NCBI GenBank assembly: GCA_963920705.1
Contig: OY987229.1
Coordinates: forward strand, 18,357,728 to 18,421,727
Length of the DNA: 64,000 nucleotides
Source of the DNA: Odiellus spinosus
Lineage: Eukaryota > Arthropoda > Arachnida > Opiliones > Phalangiidae
Direction: 5' to 3'
A program made the position numbers and the translations under genes. Shown piece by piece: positions 12,522-22,684 of this stretch (within the stretch, counting starts at the first letter, position 1; every line of letters starts with the position of its first letter). Under the pieces are notes generated by a model, which had not been told where the DNA came from, did not search any database, and worked only from the letters and a program-made list of their open reading frames with translations.

Positions 12522-13285
12522 AGGATAGTTCTTAATTTTTAGTGCCCCTTTAAATTTGCCTTATTTTCTAGCTTAGCAGACGACGTTGGCCATAAATTCT
12601 ACAGACTACATGGGAAGATGATTTTCATTGGGCTGATTCTAGAACAGATGGGTTCTATAAGAGACGCGGGGTGGCCGTGAACTTCGAACTGTGGGAGTGG
12701 TGTACAAACGTTCTGAAACGTCATCGACGTCAATCATCATTAAACAAATTAACATATTTTAATCGATTAAAAATAACTTGTTAGTCGTCTTCATTATCTC
12801 TTTTAAGGTATATACCCGGATGAAAAATAAGTGCGTTGCAAACTAAAGTCAACATTTCAAGAGTCGCAAAATTGTGGCGGAATTCATATATAAATATAGA
12901 AGTAATGTTTGACAGGCTTTGGTCTATGGGAGGGCCGGGGTAAGAAAGAAAAGACGAGTCTTATTTTCCTTAGGCGTAACCTGGGTCGTAACTAGTGCTA
13001 TCATATATATATATTTTTGCCACTCCCGACTGCAATGTCAATTCAAAAGAAACAATAAGATATTTATAAAGTTTTGTTGAATTCTTGTTTATGAAGGGGG
13101 TAATATGAACGTGCTAAATTGTCGATTTTAAAGGCCCTATCTGCTCTGAAATTTGCTCCTTTAATATGCTCTTCCCATATGTACACAGCCTAGCTTTGAC
13201 TGTAAAATTTTGTATGCTCAACGTCGTCTGCTAAGCTAGAAAAGAAGGCGACTTTAAAGGGGATTTAAAAATTATAGATAGTCCC
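12522..13285. mobile_element. Non-autonomous element with long inverted ends
   Basis: Inverted arms of roughly 75-80 bp lie at about 12522-12600 and 13205-13285. The best-conserved part is CTAGCTTAGCAGACGACGTTG at the inner left end and its complement CAACGTCGTCTGCTAAGC at 13219. The outer part is more diverged (GATAGTTCTTAATTTTTA against the complement of TAAAAATTATAGATAGTC). The interior is non-coding. The superfamily is not assigned. Confidence 0.6.
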
Positions 13286-14194
13286 TTTAAACGGACATTA
13301 TGTATTTATTGGCCTCAGAGAAGCCACTCAGCTAGTTCCCAATTCGAAGCGTCACGAGGGCGGGTTGTTCCCGCCTTTACGTTTTCTTTCATAAAATTTT
13401 AAATAATGATCCTAAAATTAAAAACTAAACGGTTTACGTCAACTATAAGCTACATTTATTATTTTATTTTATGGCTGGGGTTTTCCCTTCATAATTACCT
13501 CAAAAGTTAATCATTCGTGAGATTTGTTCTTTAAAAACTGTTCTTATTAGTTCCGAAAGATCTGATATACTTTTACTTATTTAGATTTCATCAGAAATAA
13601 TAAGCTTATTATTATTCAATACGATTTAGTGACGGGTCGATGGTGGTAACTCAAACATAATGGAATTTTTCGCGTATAAACATCGGCCATTTTGTCTGTC
13701 TCTTTAGCATAGTGTATCGAATTTATACAGCCAAGACTCAAGTCCAATTTCATTCTTTTTACCCTTCCTGCGTTTTGACACGGAAAAGGGTTTGGTGTGG
13801 GATTTTTGCAAGCTGGGCCATGGATATTGAAATAAATTAACAATAGCTAGTCCTAATTCCGAGCTTTCGATTGTAGAAGAGCAATTATAAATTAAAATTT
13901 TGTTCCAAGTACGGTATACTTTTAGATAATTTTTACGAGGGCAACCACTGACCCAAATGACATCACCCGAAAAGTCACGTGGTATACAGTAAAATATTAA
14001 AATTTTTACGATCTGGAATGTTTGATAAGCAATATTCTACTTTGTATTAGGTAGGGAGATAATTAGTTCCAAAGAAAAATTTGTCTGATTTGCAGATTTG
14101 CGCTATTCACGAGTCTATTTTCACAATTAAAAAAAATCACAATTATCACAAATTTAAGGATAATTATTTATATTTATTAATTTATTTATTTGAA

Positions 14195-14506
14195 TATTTA
14201 TATATATGTATATTTGTATATTTATATATATGTATATTTGTATATTTATATATATGTATATTTGTATATTTATATATATGTATATTTGTATATTTATATA
14301 TATGTATATTTGTATATTTATATATATGTATATTTGTATATTTATATATATGTATATTTGTATATTTATATATATGTATATTTGTATATTTATATATATG
14401 TATATTTGTATATTTATATATATGTATATTTGTATATTTATATATATGTATATTTGTATATTTATATATATGTATATTTGTATATTTATATATATGTATA
14501 TTTGTA
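14195..14506 (+). repeat. 24-bp tandem array, 13 near-identical copies
   Basis: The unit TATTTATATATATGTATATT plus TGTA repeats with no visible change 13 times (13 x 24 = 312 bp), then decays into ATTTATTTAAAT. Since 24 is divisible by three, three open frames run through it (YICIFVYL-type repeats). These are by-products, not genes. The uniformity suggests recent expansion or replication slippage. Confidence 0.95.
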
Positions 14507-15945
14507 TATTTATATATTTATTTAAATATTTTTAATTAATGCAGTTAAGCAGTTTCGTAAATTATTTTTATATTATTATATTTATAGTTACTTATATATC
14601 AAAATTTAGAAAAAGTCTAGATTGCGATTGAATCCATTTAAAGTTGATTCTAAAACTATTGGAATAATTTTGAACTTTTACTGTCTATCCTTATGGGAAA
14701 AACTGTTAATTAATACATGGTATATCGTGTGAAAGAAGCTTTAGTTTTTGGTGTTGAAATAACACGCTCGACCATAAATGTACGACAGATATAACTAAAC
14801 CACGCGTTTTAGAACGTTAATGAGAGAGTAAAATACTTCCTCACTATATAATTACAGTCAAACCACCAACCAATTTCTGTTCATACGTATCAAAATTCCG
14901 AAAATAGGACCTGTATTCCTGGAATTTAATGTTATTTAGAGAATGTAATATCCATACAATCAATAAAATTTGAAGGTTGAATGCGCAAACGATACACCAG
15001 CCCTAACATTCCTTCAAGTTAGGAAAGATTTAAGCCTCGTTCATACATACACTAAAAATTATTGCTAACTAGCAGACGACAATTGTCTCAAGTTGCCGAA
15101 ATATTTTAATATTTAAGGCGCAAAGCAAAAGCAGCATATTTTTGCTCCTATGTTCTTAGGTACATAAATGAGTTCTTGGTTGTGGTTTTAATTTTTCTGG
15201 AAATTCAAATCCAACAGGAAATAAAATTTGAGTATTAATTGTTACTATTGTTTCAAACCTAAGGTTTTCGTTCAAAATTATCTAAAAAGTACCCCACAAT
15301 TACGTATTTACGACATAACAAAAGGTCATTATAAACCCATTTTTAAAAGGATCATAATTTCAATAAATTGACCGGAAATGCGATTTAATAACATACTTAA
15401 TAAAAATTAAACGTAATAAAACCATATAATTTTTTTTTCTTCCTTAAAAACTAACTTTAAACACGCTCCGTTGATTTTTCCAAAACAAAGCTATACCTTG
15501 TTTATCATTAATTTAAAACTATAAGAGGTTAGATTACGAATTTCGGCGTACGTTTAGGAAACGCTCGTTAATTTTAAATTGGTAGAATTATCGTTTTCAT
15601 AGTTGTTAGTTTCGGTTTTAAACCATTTTAAACTGAACTGGAACTATTCTCGACAAAACCTGCGTTCACTCTCGCTCTGGACACTTTAAAACCGTTCCGA
15701 ATGTTCAAAGAGACTTTTCGAAGAAATTATTCCATTTTTTGAGCGAAAATGTTTCATTTTGACCTTTCCAAAAAGGTTAAAAACGGTTTCAAAGTCTCTA
15801 GGCTTCGAAGTCAGTCACGAGAGAACGCTTCTAAAGGCGTATAAACCAAAGTACCATTATTTTAAAGTGATGCTGTTACCATATTTTTCGAAGGCCCATT
15901 TTTTATCTTTGAACACTACATTTAAACTCAAATTTTCCTTCTCAG

Positions 15946-18900
15946 ATGAATTCCTCTATTTACCTCTGCCTATTGGCAGTGGCCTTTGCTCATGCCATAC
16001 CATCACACCGTCAAGATAACCGCAACCGAAATGGAACAAGTACGAGGAATACAAACAGATCAAGACCGTCACCGCTACAAGTAACGGTATCCGGTTCCGA
16101 AGAGAAACCCGATTCGGTGAAGATAACCGACGGGACAAAACCCGTTTTGGAAATGAGCGGCGAGAACAATTCTTCAACACCCATGGATCCGGCTGTCATG
16201 AAGGTTTTAAGTAGGGTTCTCGAGACATTAGAATCTATCAGGGATGCCAGAACTAAGGAACTGAACCAAGCCAGTAAGGAGCTGGACGCTTTGGCGTCCA
16301 CCCAGAAGGAGTCATCGAGTGGACCTTTCGGGGTCCATACGGATCAGTTAGATAACAAGAAGAAACCAATTATTAAAAAGACCTACGGTTATAAGGTCAC
16401 TGTTTACGCTACGCCACTCAATGGTAAATACTCTTTCACGATAGCTTTCGTTAAATTTCAAATACAAATTCGTAATATTTGGATCTTATAAAAAATAGGT
16501 AGCAAAGACGAGGGCCAGGATGACCTCCAACCAGCTGGTACTCATAACCACGGTGTTATCCAGTAAGTAAAATCAAATCAGAATATCTTAATTTTATCAA
16601 TCGTTTCAACTTGTAACTTCTATCAGCGCTTACGGGCATCAACCAGTGCCTTACCACGGTACAGGCAGGGTTGGCGCGGCTAATAGCGGCGGTGGAATAC
16701 ACAAAACTTCCGGGGGAAGTCATCACAAAGATAGGAAGGAATTAGAAGACAAGGGATACTCCAGGGGAGAGAAAAACAAGGATGAAAAAGTTAACCATGA
16801 AGAGAAGGATCGACATTATTACAACGAAGGAGGGCACGTAAGAGAGGCCCATGATATCGGACACAATCGAGGAGAATTCGGCCACGACAGGGGTGCCGCC
16901 AACGAGAAAGGATTGAAAGAAAAAACTCAGATTGAATATTTTGAGAGAGGTAAAATTGGCTGAAGTATATATTACGTTCAAATGTGTACAATAAAAAATA
17001 ATTGACCAGGCAATTATGTTAGGACCTATAAGTGAAAACTGTGTTAATAGTAACAATTAATCCATAGTTTAGTCATAGCAGGGTCACTAGCAGGGTTATT
17101 AAATTGATCTTGGAATTGCAGAAAATTTTTATTTGTATAGATCGTAAAAATGTGACTCTGGACTACAAATTAAAAATTGCTGAAATTCTAAGATCGATTT
17201 CAAAAGGGGATTGCTTAAGCTATGAGAAAACCTCTTATTGGATTTAATTGTGTAACTGATATATATCTACAACAGAGCGAGGTGAGGAAGAAGAAGAGGT
17301 TAAAAAGGGCGGGAAAGAAAGCGAAGGTCACCACACGCAAAATGGTCAACAAGCGGTCGGAGGTCAAGGGAGCACGGGTCAATACTATGGCCATAAACCT
17401 CATTACGGTGGACACTATGTCCAAACTCCTTACGTCTCTGGACATCACGCTCATGGGCAGCATTCCGGAGGCGGAGGTCAAAGGGCAAACGCTCACGACT
17501 TACATAAGAGACGGAAACACGAAGGTCTGAAAGAACGAGGTTTTAAGATAACTGTGGAACGAGAAGTTTATCTACGAGGTAAAGTTCCGAAAACAGGATA
17601 ATAGTATGATTTTTAAACTGACATTTCGATTTACGCTTGGTAAAGACGGATTCCACGATAAGGGATTTGGCAAACATGATCAAGCGCATCATAAGGAATT
17701 GGCCGAGAAAGGAAACCATAAGATCGATCAAGGAGACGTTCATAAGCATTTAACTAAGGAAGTGAAAGAACACGAAGGTTTCGATAAAGGCTACGGGCTC
17801 AGAAAACACGAATCTTCGGCCGGGGAACAAGGAGGAACTCATTTGAAAGAACAACACGCAGCTGGACATATAGGTTAAATGACCTTTTATCTGAAACTTT
17901 AATGTCTAGTGATGACGAAAGTATTGGGGTTAAATTCATGGTAACACATAATTTACAGGTCATCTAGGATCAACACCACAGGCAGGTGTAACCTACGTCG
18001 CTGGTGAACCCGACCAACACTACAGTCCTTCGAACGAAGCCGAACTAGCGACATCAGTAGCCAAAAACGAAACCTCACCGGTACGCCAACCGTCTTTAAA
18101 AGAAGAATACAATAGGGCCAAAGTAGTACCAACCATAGCCGAATCGGAGGTAGTAATAAAACACCCAAATTTGCGAAATAAAAATTATTAAAAAAATTCA
18201 CTTAAAACCTTAAAGGAACAGGTCAGAAATTTGCAAAGGTCTCGCCAACAGGATGGCACTACAGTTCGTTCCCCCGAACGACCTAGAAGACCCCAAGCAC
18301 CGCGGATTGAAGAGGAGGATGAAACATTAGACTCCGAAGAATCGCCTCCTAAGCCTAGGTCCAGACGACCACCACCTCCGAAAGTCAACCCGGAAGATGA
18401 TTTGAGCGAAGATATTCAACAAAAACCACGAAACTATTTGCCTAAAGTTAGTTTAAGGGCACCTAGGGTCAGAGGTCAACCTCCTCCACCTAGAAACGAA
18501 AGCAGAGTACCTTACGGAAACAGTTTTCTGGATTCGATAACGCCACCGACTGGAGAAGACAGGTTTGCCTTTAACCCTCCACCCACGAAGAACGTACAGT
18601 CAGGTACGTTGATGTAAAGTAGCTTTAAAGGTTAAAGGGTCAAAGAACACAGTCATATATGGTCCTGGGAATCATATGTATCGTGTGGGTGTAAAGAAAT
18701 CGTAAGGATATTTAAGGGGATCAAAATGCAGTCAAAAGGGTCACGGGGTTCAAGAGAAAGTAAAATTTAACTCATATATGCTTGTTCGTACACTTTCAGG
18801 TCAAATACGATTTCCCAACAGGCAAGAACAACTTCATACTCGTGATAATAATAGGGGTGGTCCGGTCTCAGTTCAACCAGTACCGATTATAAATCTTTAC

Positions 18901-19176
18901 ATACCCAATAATAACGGCAATAACCAAGATCATCACGGAACCCATTACGACTTGCACGCCTATCCACAGAGCAATGAAGTACCCAGACCTAACCCGGATA
19001 TCGAACTGATCAGACGCCACCGCGTTTTCGTTCCCAAAGAATTAAGCACTTATCAGAAATTAGGTTTTTCACAACCAGTACTTCAGGATCAAAACGAGGA
19101 TGGACAAGGACCCACCAATCACGTAACCGCTGGGGTATGGTACGCCCCTACCGTTATTGACCACAAAAAGAAATAA
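15946..19176 (+). CDS. Gene A: secreted His/Lys/Gly-rich low-complexity protein
   Basis: Modelled as join(15946..16423, 16499..16562, 16627..16949, 17276..17578, 17646..17873, 17959..18149, 18216..18603, 18800..19176), 783 aa. The ATG falls directly after an acceptor; a further N-terminal exon (10006) is possible. A signal peptide (SIYLCLLAVAFAHA) is followed by a polar stretch, an amphipathic helix PAVMKVLSRVLETLESIR, and a short strand motif YGYKVTVYATPLNG. The middle third is rich in His, Lys, Gly and Glu (HHKDRKELEDKG, FHDKGFGKHDQAHHKELAEK), with a Tyr/His/Gly segment (GHKPHYGGHYVQTPYVSGHH). The last third is Pro/Arg/Asn-rich. It has almost no cysteine. It resembles insect secreted His-rich proteins of the kind carrying DUF4779, but I cannot confirm membership. 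Extracellular matrix or cuticle is a guess; His clusters could bind metal. The acceptor before 17646 and the donor after 17873 are weak. At exon 7 an alternative acceptor 6 bases downstream is equally good. Confidence 0.78.
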
Positions 19177-19751
19177 GTTTAGATTTTTTGGAAATCGGAA
19201 GAACCTTATAACGCGCAAGATTAGAGTCTATAAACCGAGTGAGGAAGAAAACAACGTGGCCGTTTTGTCTGTTTCGCACGAGTAAAGTTTTCCCCTATTG
19301 ATGACGTCATATTAAGTGGTTCTCTTCCCTACTTGGTCTGACAAAGCAGTATTGGCATATTCCACCATGACGTTTCCTGTTATAATGGTTCCTTCCCCTC
19401 TGATTAAAAATATGGACATAAGAACCACAGTGGCCAAAATGTAAAATTAAATTTACAACAATAATAAGAATTATAATAAAAATAATAATAAAAATTATAA
19501 CAATAAATTAATATTGGTTAGTAAAATTAAAACTTCCGAGAATTTTCGCGGATTATCAAAATAGGGATTATTTTATATATTTTTATATATTTTAAGATGC
19601 CATCCATGTCACAAATTGGTTAAAACCGCAGTTAAATTATTGTAGGTATACTGTCTGTTTTGACAGATTTTGATGAATGTACAGAATATATGGTTAAAAC
19701 TTCAATGTTACGCAAGATAATAATAAAAACATGTTTTATAATAAAAAGGTT

Positions 19752-19765
19752 TTTATTCCAATAAA
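19752..19765. promoter_or_regulatory. Back-to-back polyadenylation signals for genes A and B
   Basis: TTTATT (AATAAA on the minus strand, 19752-19757) and AATAAA (plus, 19760-19765) are separated by two bases. Gene A runs into this site from the left and gene B from the right. A shared, compact convergent 3' end is therefore likely. Neither cleavage site was verified. Confidence 0.4.
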
Positions 19766-19940
19766 GATACATAAGTTAATCTGAAAGAAAATTTAAAGGA
19801 ATTTAGTTAACTATTGAATCATTTTTTTCTATTTTGTCAGTTGACCGATTATTATATGTTTTTGAAGGTTTGAAAAAGAAAATCACGTGATTTTTATTGC
19901 AGAATTTTTTACCCTTAAACAGAGCTTAACACTACTTAAG

Positions 19941-20205
19941 GGGATACCCGTTCGGTTTAAACACGTGTGTATATAAGAATCTTCCACCAATCAGCACATT
20001 CTATTTTAATTTTAAACTCTGCTAAGCCTATGCCTTTATAAATCGCGGATTATATATATGTTTTACTTAAAAAAATATAAACGAGAAATTAAATGGATAC
20101 CTGTTTCGTTGCACGTATGCATATAAGAATCTTTAGCCAATTATTTTAAATTGAAACTCCGCTAAGCCTATGCTATTAAAATTCACGATAAATGTGTGTT
20201 TTAAA
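19941..20205 (+). repeat. Imperfect direct duplication of about 120 bp
   Basis: The segment from GGATACCCGTTCGGTT (about 19942) and that from GGATACCTGTTTCGTT (about 20095) share, in order, ATATAAGAATCTT, CCAAT, AAACTC, GCTAAGCCTATGC and TGTTTTA. The copies are diverged. They lie in the putative 3' untranslated region of gene B. Confidence 0.6.
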
Positions 20206-20329
20206 TTTTTTTCTAAGCAAAGGTTTAAATAGGTAATTCCATTTTCGAATAAAACAATTTTGATGAGCAAGGAACGCAATAAAAAATAAACTTGATTTCC
20301 CTTTTCATCACCTCTTTAATCCGAAATGA

Positions 20330-21220
20330 TCAAAACGTACCTTTAGAGACAGGTTCGTAAGCTACTGAAACTTGATATCCTCTGACATTCTTGGTTCTAT
20401 TCATTGGTGGGTGTTGACCAGTTAACAATCTTTCTTCGAAAGTTGGGCCCAAGTACCTGCGTTCATTTATACCACGTCTAGGTGTTCCTGGTCTCAAATC
20501 TTCTAGTAATTTAGTGATGGTTCTTCCAGAAGCATCAAATTCCGACGCTCCTCTGTTTTAATTGAATGTAGATTTATTTTTTTGGTTGTTAGTTTAGCGG
20601 AAATTGAAACTATAAATATACTAGTTAAACTAAAGCCACTATCATAGGATACTTATGTTTCCAAAGTCTTTAAAAGTTGAAGGAGATAGACGCGAAACCC
20701 CTCAGATTTTGTGTCTGGCTAACTTGGGTAATCAATAAAGATATGGGGTCTTCCAAAAAAACTTTTCGGATTCGAATTAATTTTTTAAATGAATTCAAAA
20801 AATTTTAATCATAATTTTAACTAAAGATAGCTAAGCCTAAATCTTAATTGTTTGAAGTTTGATCAACTAAATAGCTACACTAAACATTTAATGATCTTCT
20901 TATTGCAATATAAGCGGAAAAGAAATAAAATCAATGAAATTCACCTGATATCATCTAATGTATGCAGAACTTCATCGAGAGCCCTATATACAGCGGGTCC
21001 AGGATTAATAGTGCTAACCTCTTCCTTTAATTTCTCGGTAGAGTTGTCGTTAGTCGTTACATCTAAATCTTTGAGAGGTAGAGTAACCCTAAGACCATTT
21101 GCAACAGTAACTGCGCAAACAACCTACATTTATAATCAAAATTATAGGAATATATTAAAATTTAAAACCATTACAAAAAATTAATATTGTAAAACTCACC
21201 ATCAAATATTTCAACAACAT
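20330..21220 (-). CDS. Gene B: small secreted protein, paralogue of gene A N-terminus
   Basis: Minus-strand exons 21220-21200, 20945-21123 and 20330-20552, 140 aa. The first exon encodes only MLLKYLM; the signal peptide continues VVCAVTVANG in exon 2. The mature part contains PAVYRALDEVLHTLDDIR, 10 of 18 residues identical to PAVMKVLSRVLETLESIR in gene A, and later GYQVSVAYEPVSKG, parallel to GYKVTVYATPLNG in A. There are no repeats and no cysteines after the signal. The last codons read through a possible donor, G/GTACGT, at exactly the position where A has a phase-1 intron, and stop three codons later (TGA at 20330-20332). So B may end there or may continue in exons I did not find. It is convergent with A. 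Function unknown. Confidence 0.72.
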
Positions 21221-22684
21221 ATTGCACGATGTTCAAGCTGCTTTATTGACTCGGGAGAAATACTTTCTTAACTTCTCATAAAATAATACAACCGGAAATC
21301 AACAAATTTTCCGAAATGTCATTTCTTTCCCCGCGTATTTCAATAGAGTTTTAACTAAAACTAAAATAGGTTATACTCATGTTGCAAGAGTAACGTTTAA
21401 AAAGGTTTCTGGTTCTCTTTTCAAAGATATTCTAAACACTTGGAGCGTAAAATCGAGAAATAAGAGGCCTTTAATACACATATATTTCGGTTTCGTATCA
21501 AAACAGGCTAGTTTCACCAAAATTCACGATGGTTTCGATGGAAGGAGTATTTTAGGCCTAGTTACCTCGTTGGAAACCATTTCGGAAACGAGGCTGTTTA
21601 GGCGGAAATTGATCCGTGAAATGGGTTGGTTTTGTGGACGAATTTATGGCTGTAAATTATGAAAAATCAGCGAATCGTATCGTATATATAATTAGAAATG
21701 TCTCCAATAGAAATCTGCGGTCAAAATATTATATATTCCAGCTTAATTTGTCAGCACAGTCGAAGATAGCCTTCCTTTATCTCAAAGTAAACTGATCATT
21801 GAGATAGCGGGTATCTCTAACTTTGGCGAGTACTGACAATTGAAAAGGTTCGGTAGACTATGTAGGTTTCTCGGTTTCCATTTTATTTCTAAGATGTGGG
21901 TTCTTAAACCTATTTAACTTTGGTCTAGGGAGAAGGGACTTGTATTTTAAATGGTTGCATTTTTTTTTGTGGTTTCACACTATTAATGCATGGTTGATGT
22001 TTACGGTTCAAAAAACATGATCTTTAGGAGAAGGCTGAAGTAAACTCTGATGCCAAGACGTTGCGTTGTTTGAACAAAACCACCAAGATGGTCATAGACA
22101 TATTTTAATTTAAACTTGAAAAGGGGTAAAATATTGCAATTATAGAAAAGGTTAATAAAATTAGTAAAATTATTAATTATGGAGCGATTACTCTTCGGAA
22201 AAACTATTTTCCTAAGGTTTTCAAGTTCAAGTTAGGCCACCGTTGGCAATCATCCTAAACCAGAGTTAACAACGATATCTTCATGCAAGAACGTGTACTA
22301 CATCGATATTCATCGATGTGAAAAAATAAAAATCACATCGATAATAAATATCACTATATCACTGTAATAAAAAAATGAAACAGAATATTTATCTTACAAA
22401 ATATGAAATATTAATCAATCCTAAATTAACCAGACCATAAACGCTGGTTTTAAAAATAGGTATTAAATTCGTTGGTAAGCTTTTAGTTAAGAATCTATAA
22501 CCCTTAAAATTTTAAGATATCATCATTCTACCCACAACACTCCTAAGAAAAAAATAGCCATGATCTTGAATATATTTGGCGATTTTAATCGCTAAATATA
22601 GGAGTATATATAAATGAGAATGGTTAAACGAAATATTTAGTACTAGTTCCTAAACTACCGGAGATGGTTTTAAATGTTCGTAAC
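21221..22684. other. Intergenic region between divergent genes B and C
   Basis: No gene seen. The promoters of B (minus) and C (plus) must both lie here, so a shared regulatory region is possible. A short hairpin, TTTGGCGATTTTAATCGCTAAA, covers roughly 22576-22597. Confidence 0.55.
22604..22612 (+). promoter_or_regulatory. TATA box of gene C
   Basis: TATATATAA lies about 75 bases before the start codon of gene C (22685). That spacing fits a start site near 22635 and a leader of roughly 50 bases. No other TATA-like element is as well placed. Confidence 0.45.

Larger units (their letters stand above)
10012..15945. other. Gene-free 5.9 kb, possibly intron 1 of gene A
   Basis: AT-rich. I see no protein-coding gene. 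It contains an inverted-repeat element (12522-13285) and a 24-bp tandem array (14195-14506). Position 15945 is the end of a good acceptor (TTTTCCTTCTCAG), so at least one upstream exon of gene A, coding or not, must lie in or before this stretch. Confidence 0.55.

Noticed and set aside
14195-14506. Regular repeats that could suggest a CRISPR array
   Set aside because: There are no unique spacers, units are directly adjacent, and the genome is eukaryotic.
14081-14539. Three long overlapping open frames with YICIFVYL-type repeats
   Set aside because: They are produced by the 24-bp tandem array, whose period is a multiple of three; no start or splice context.
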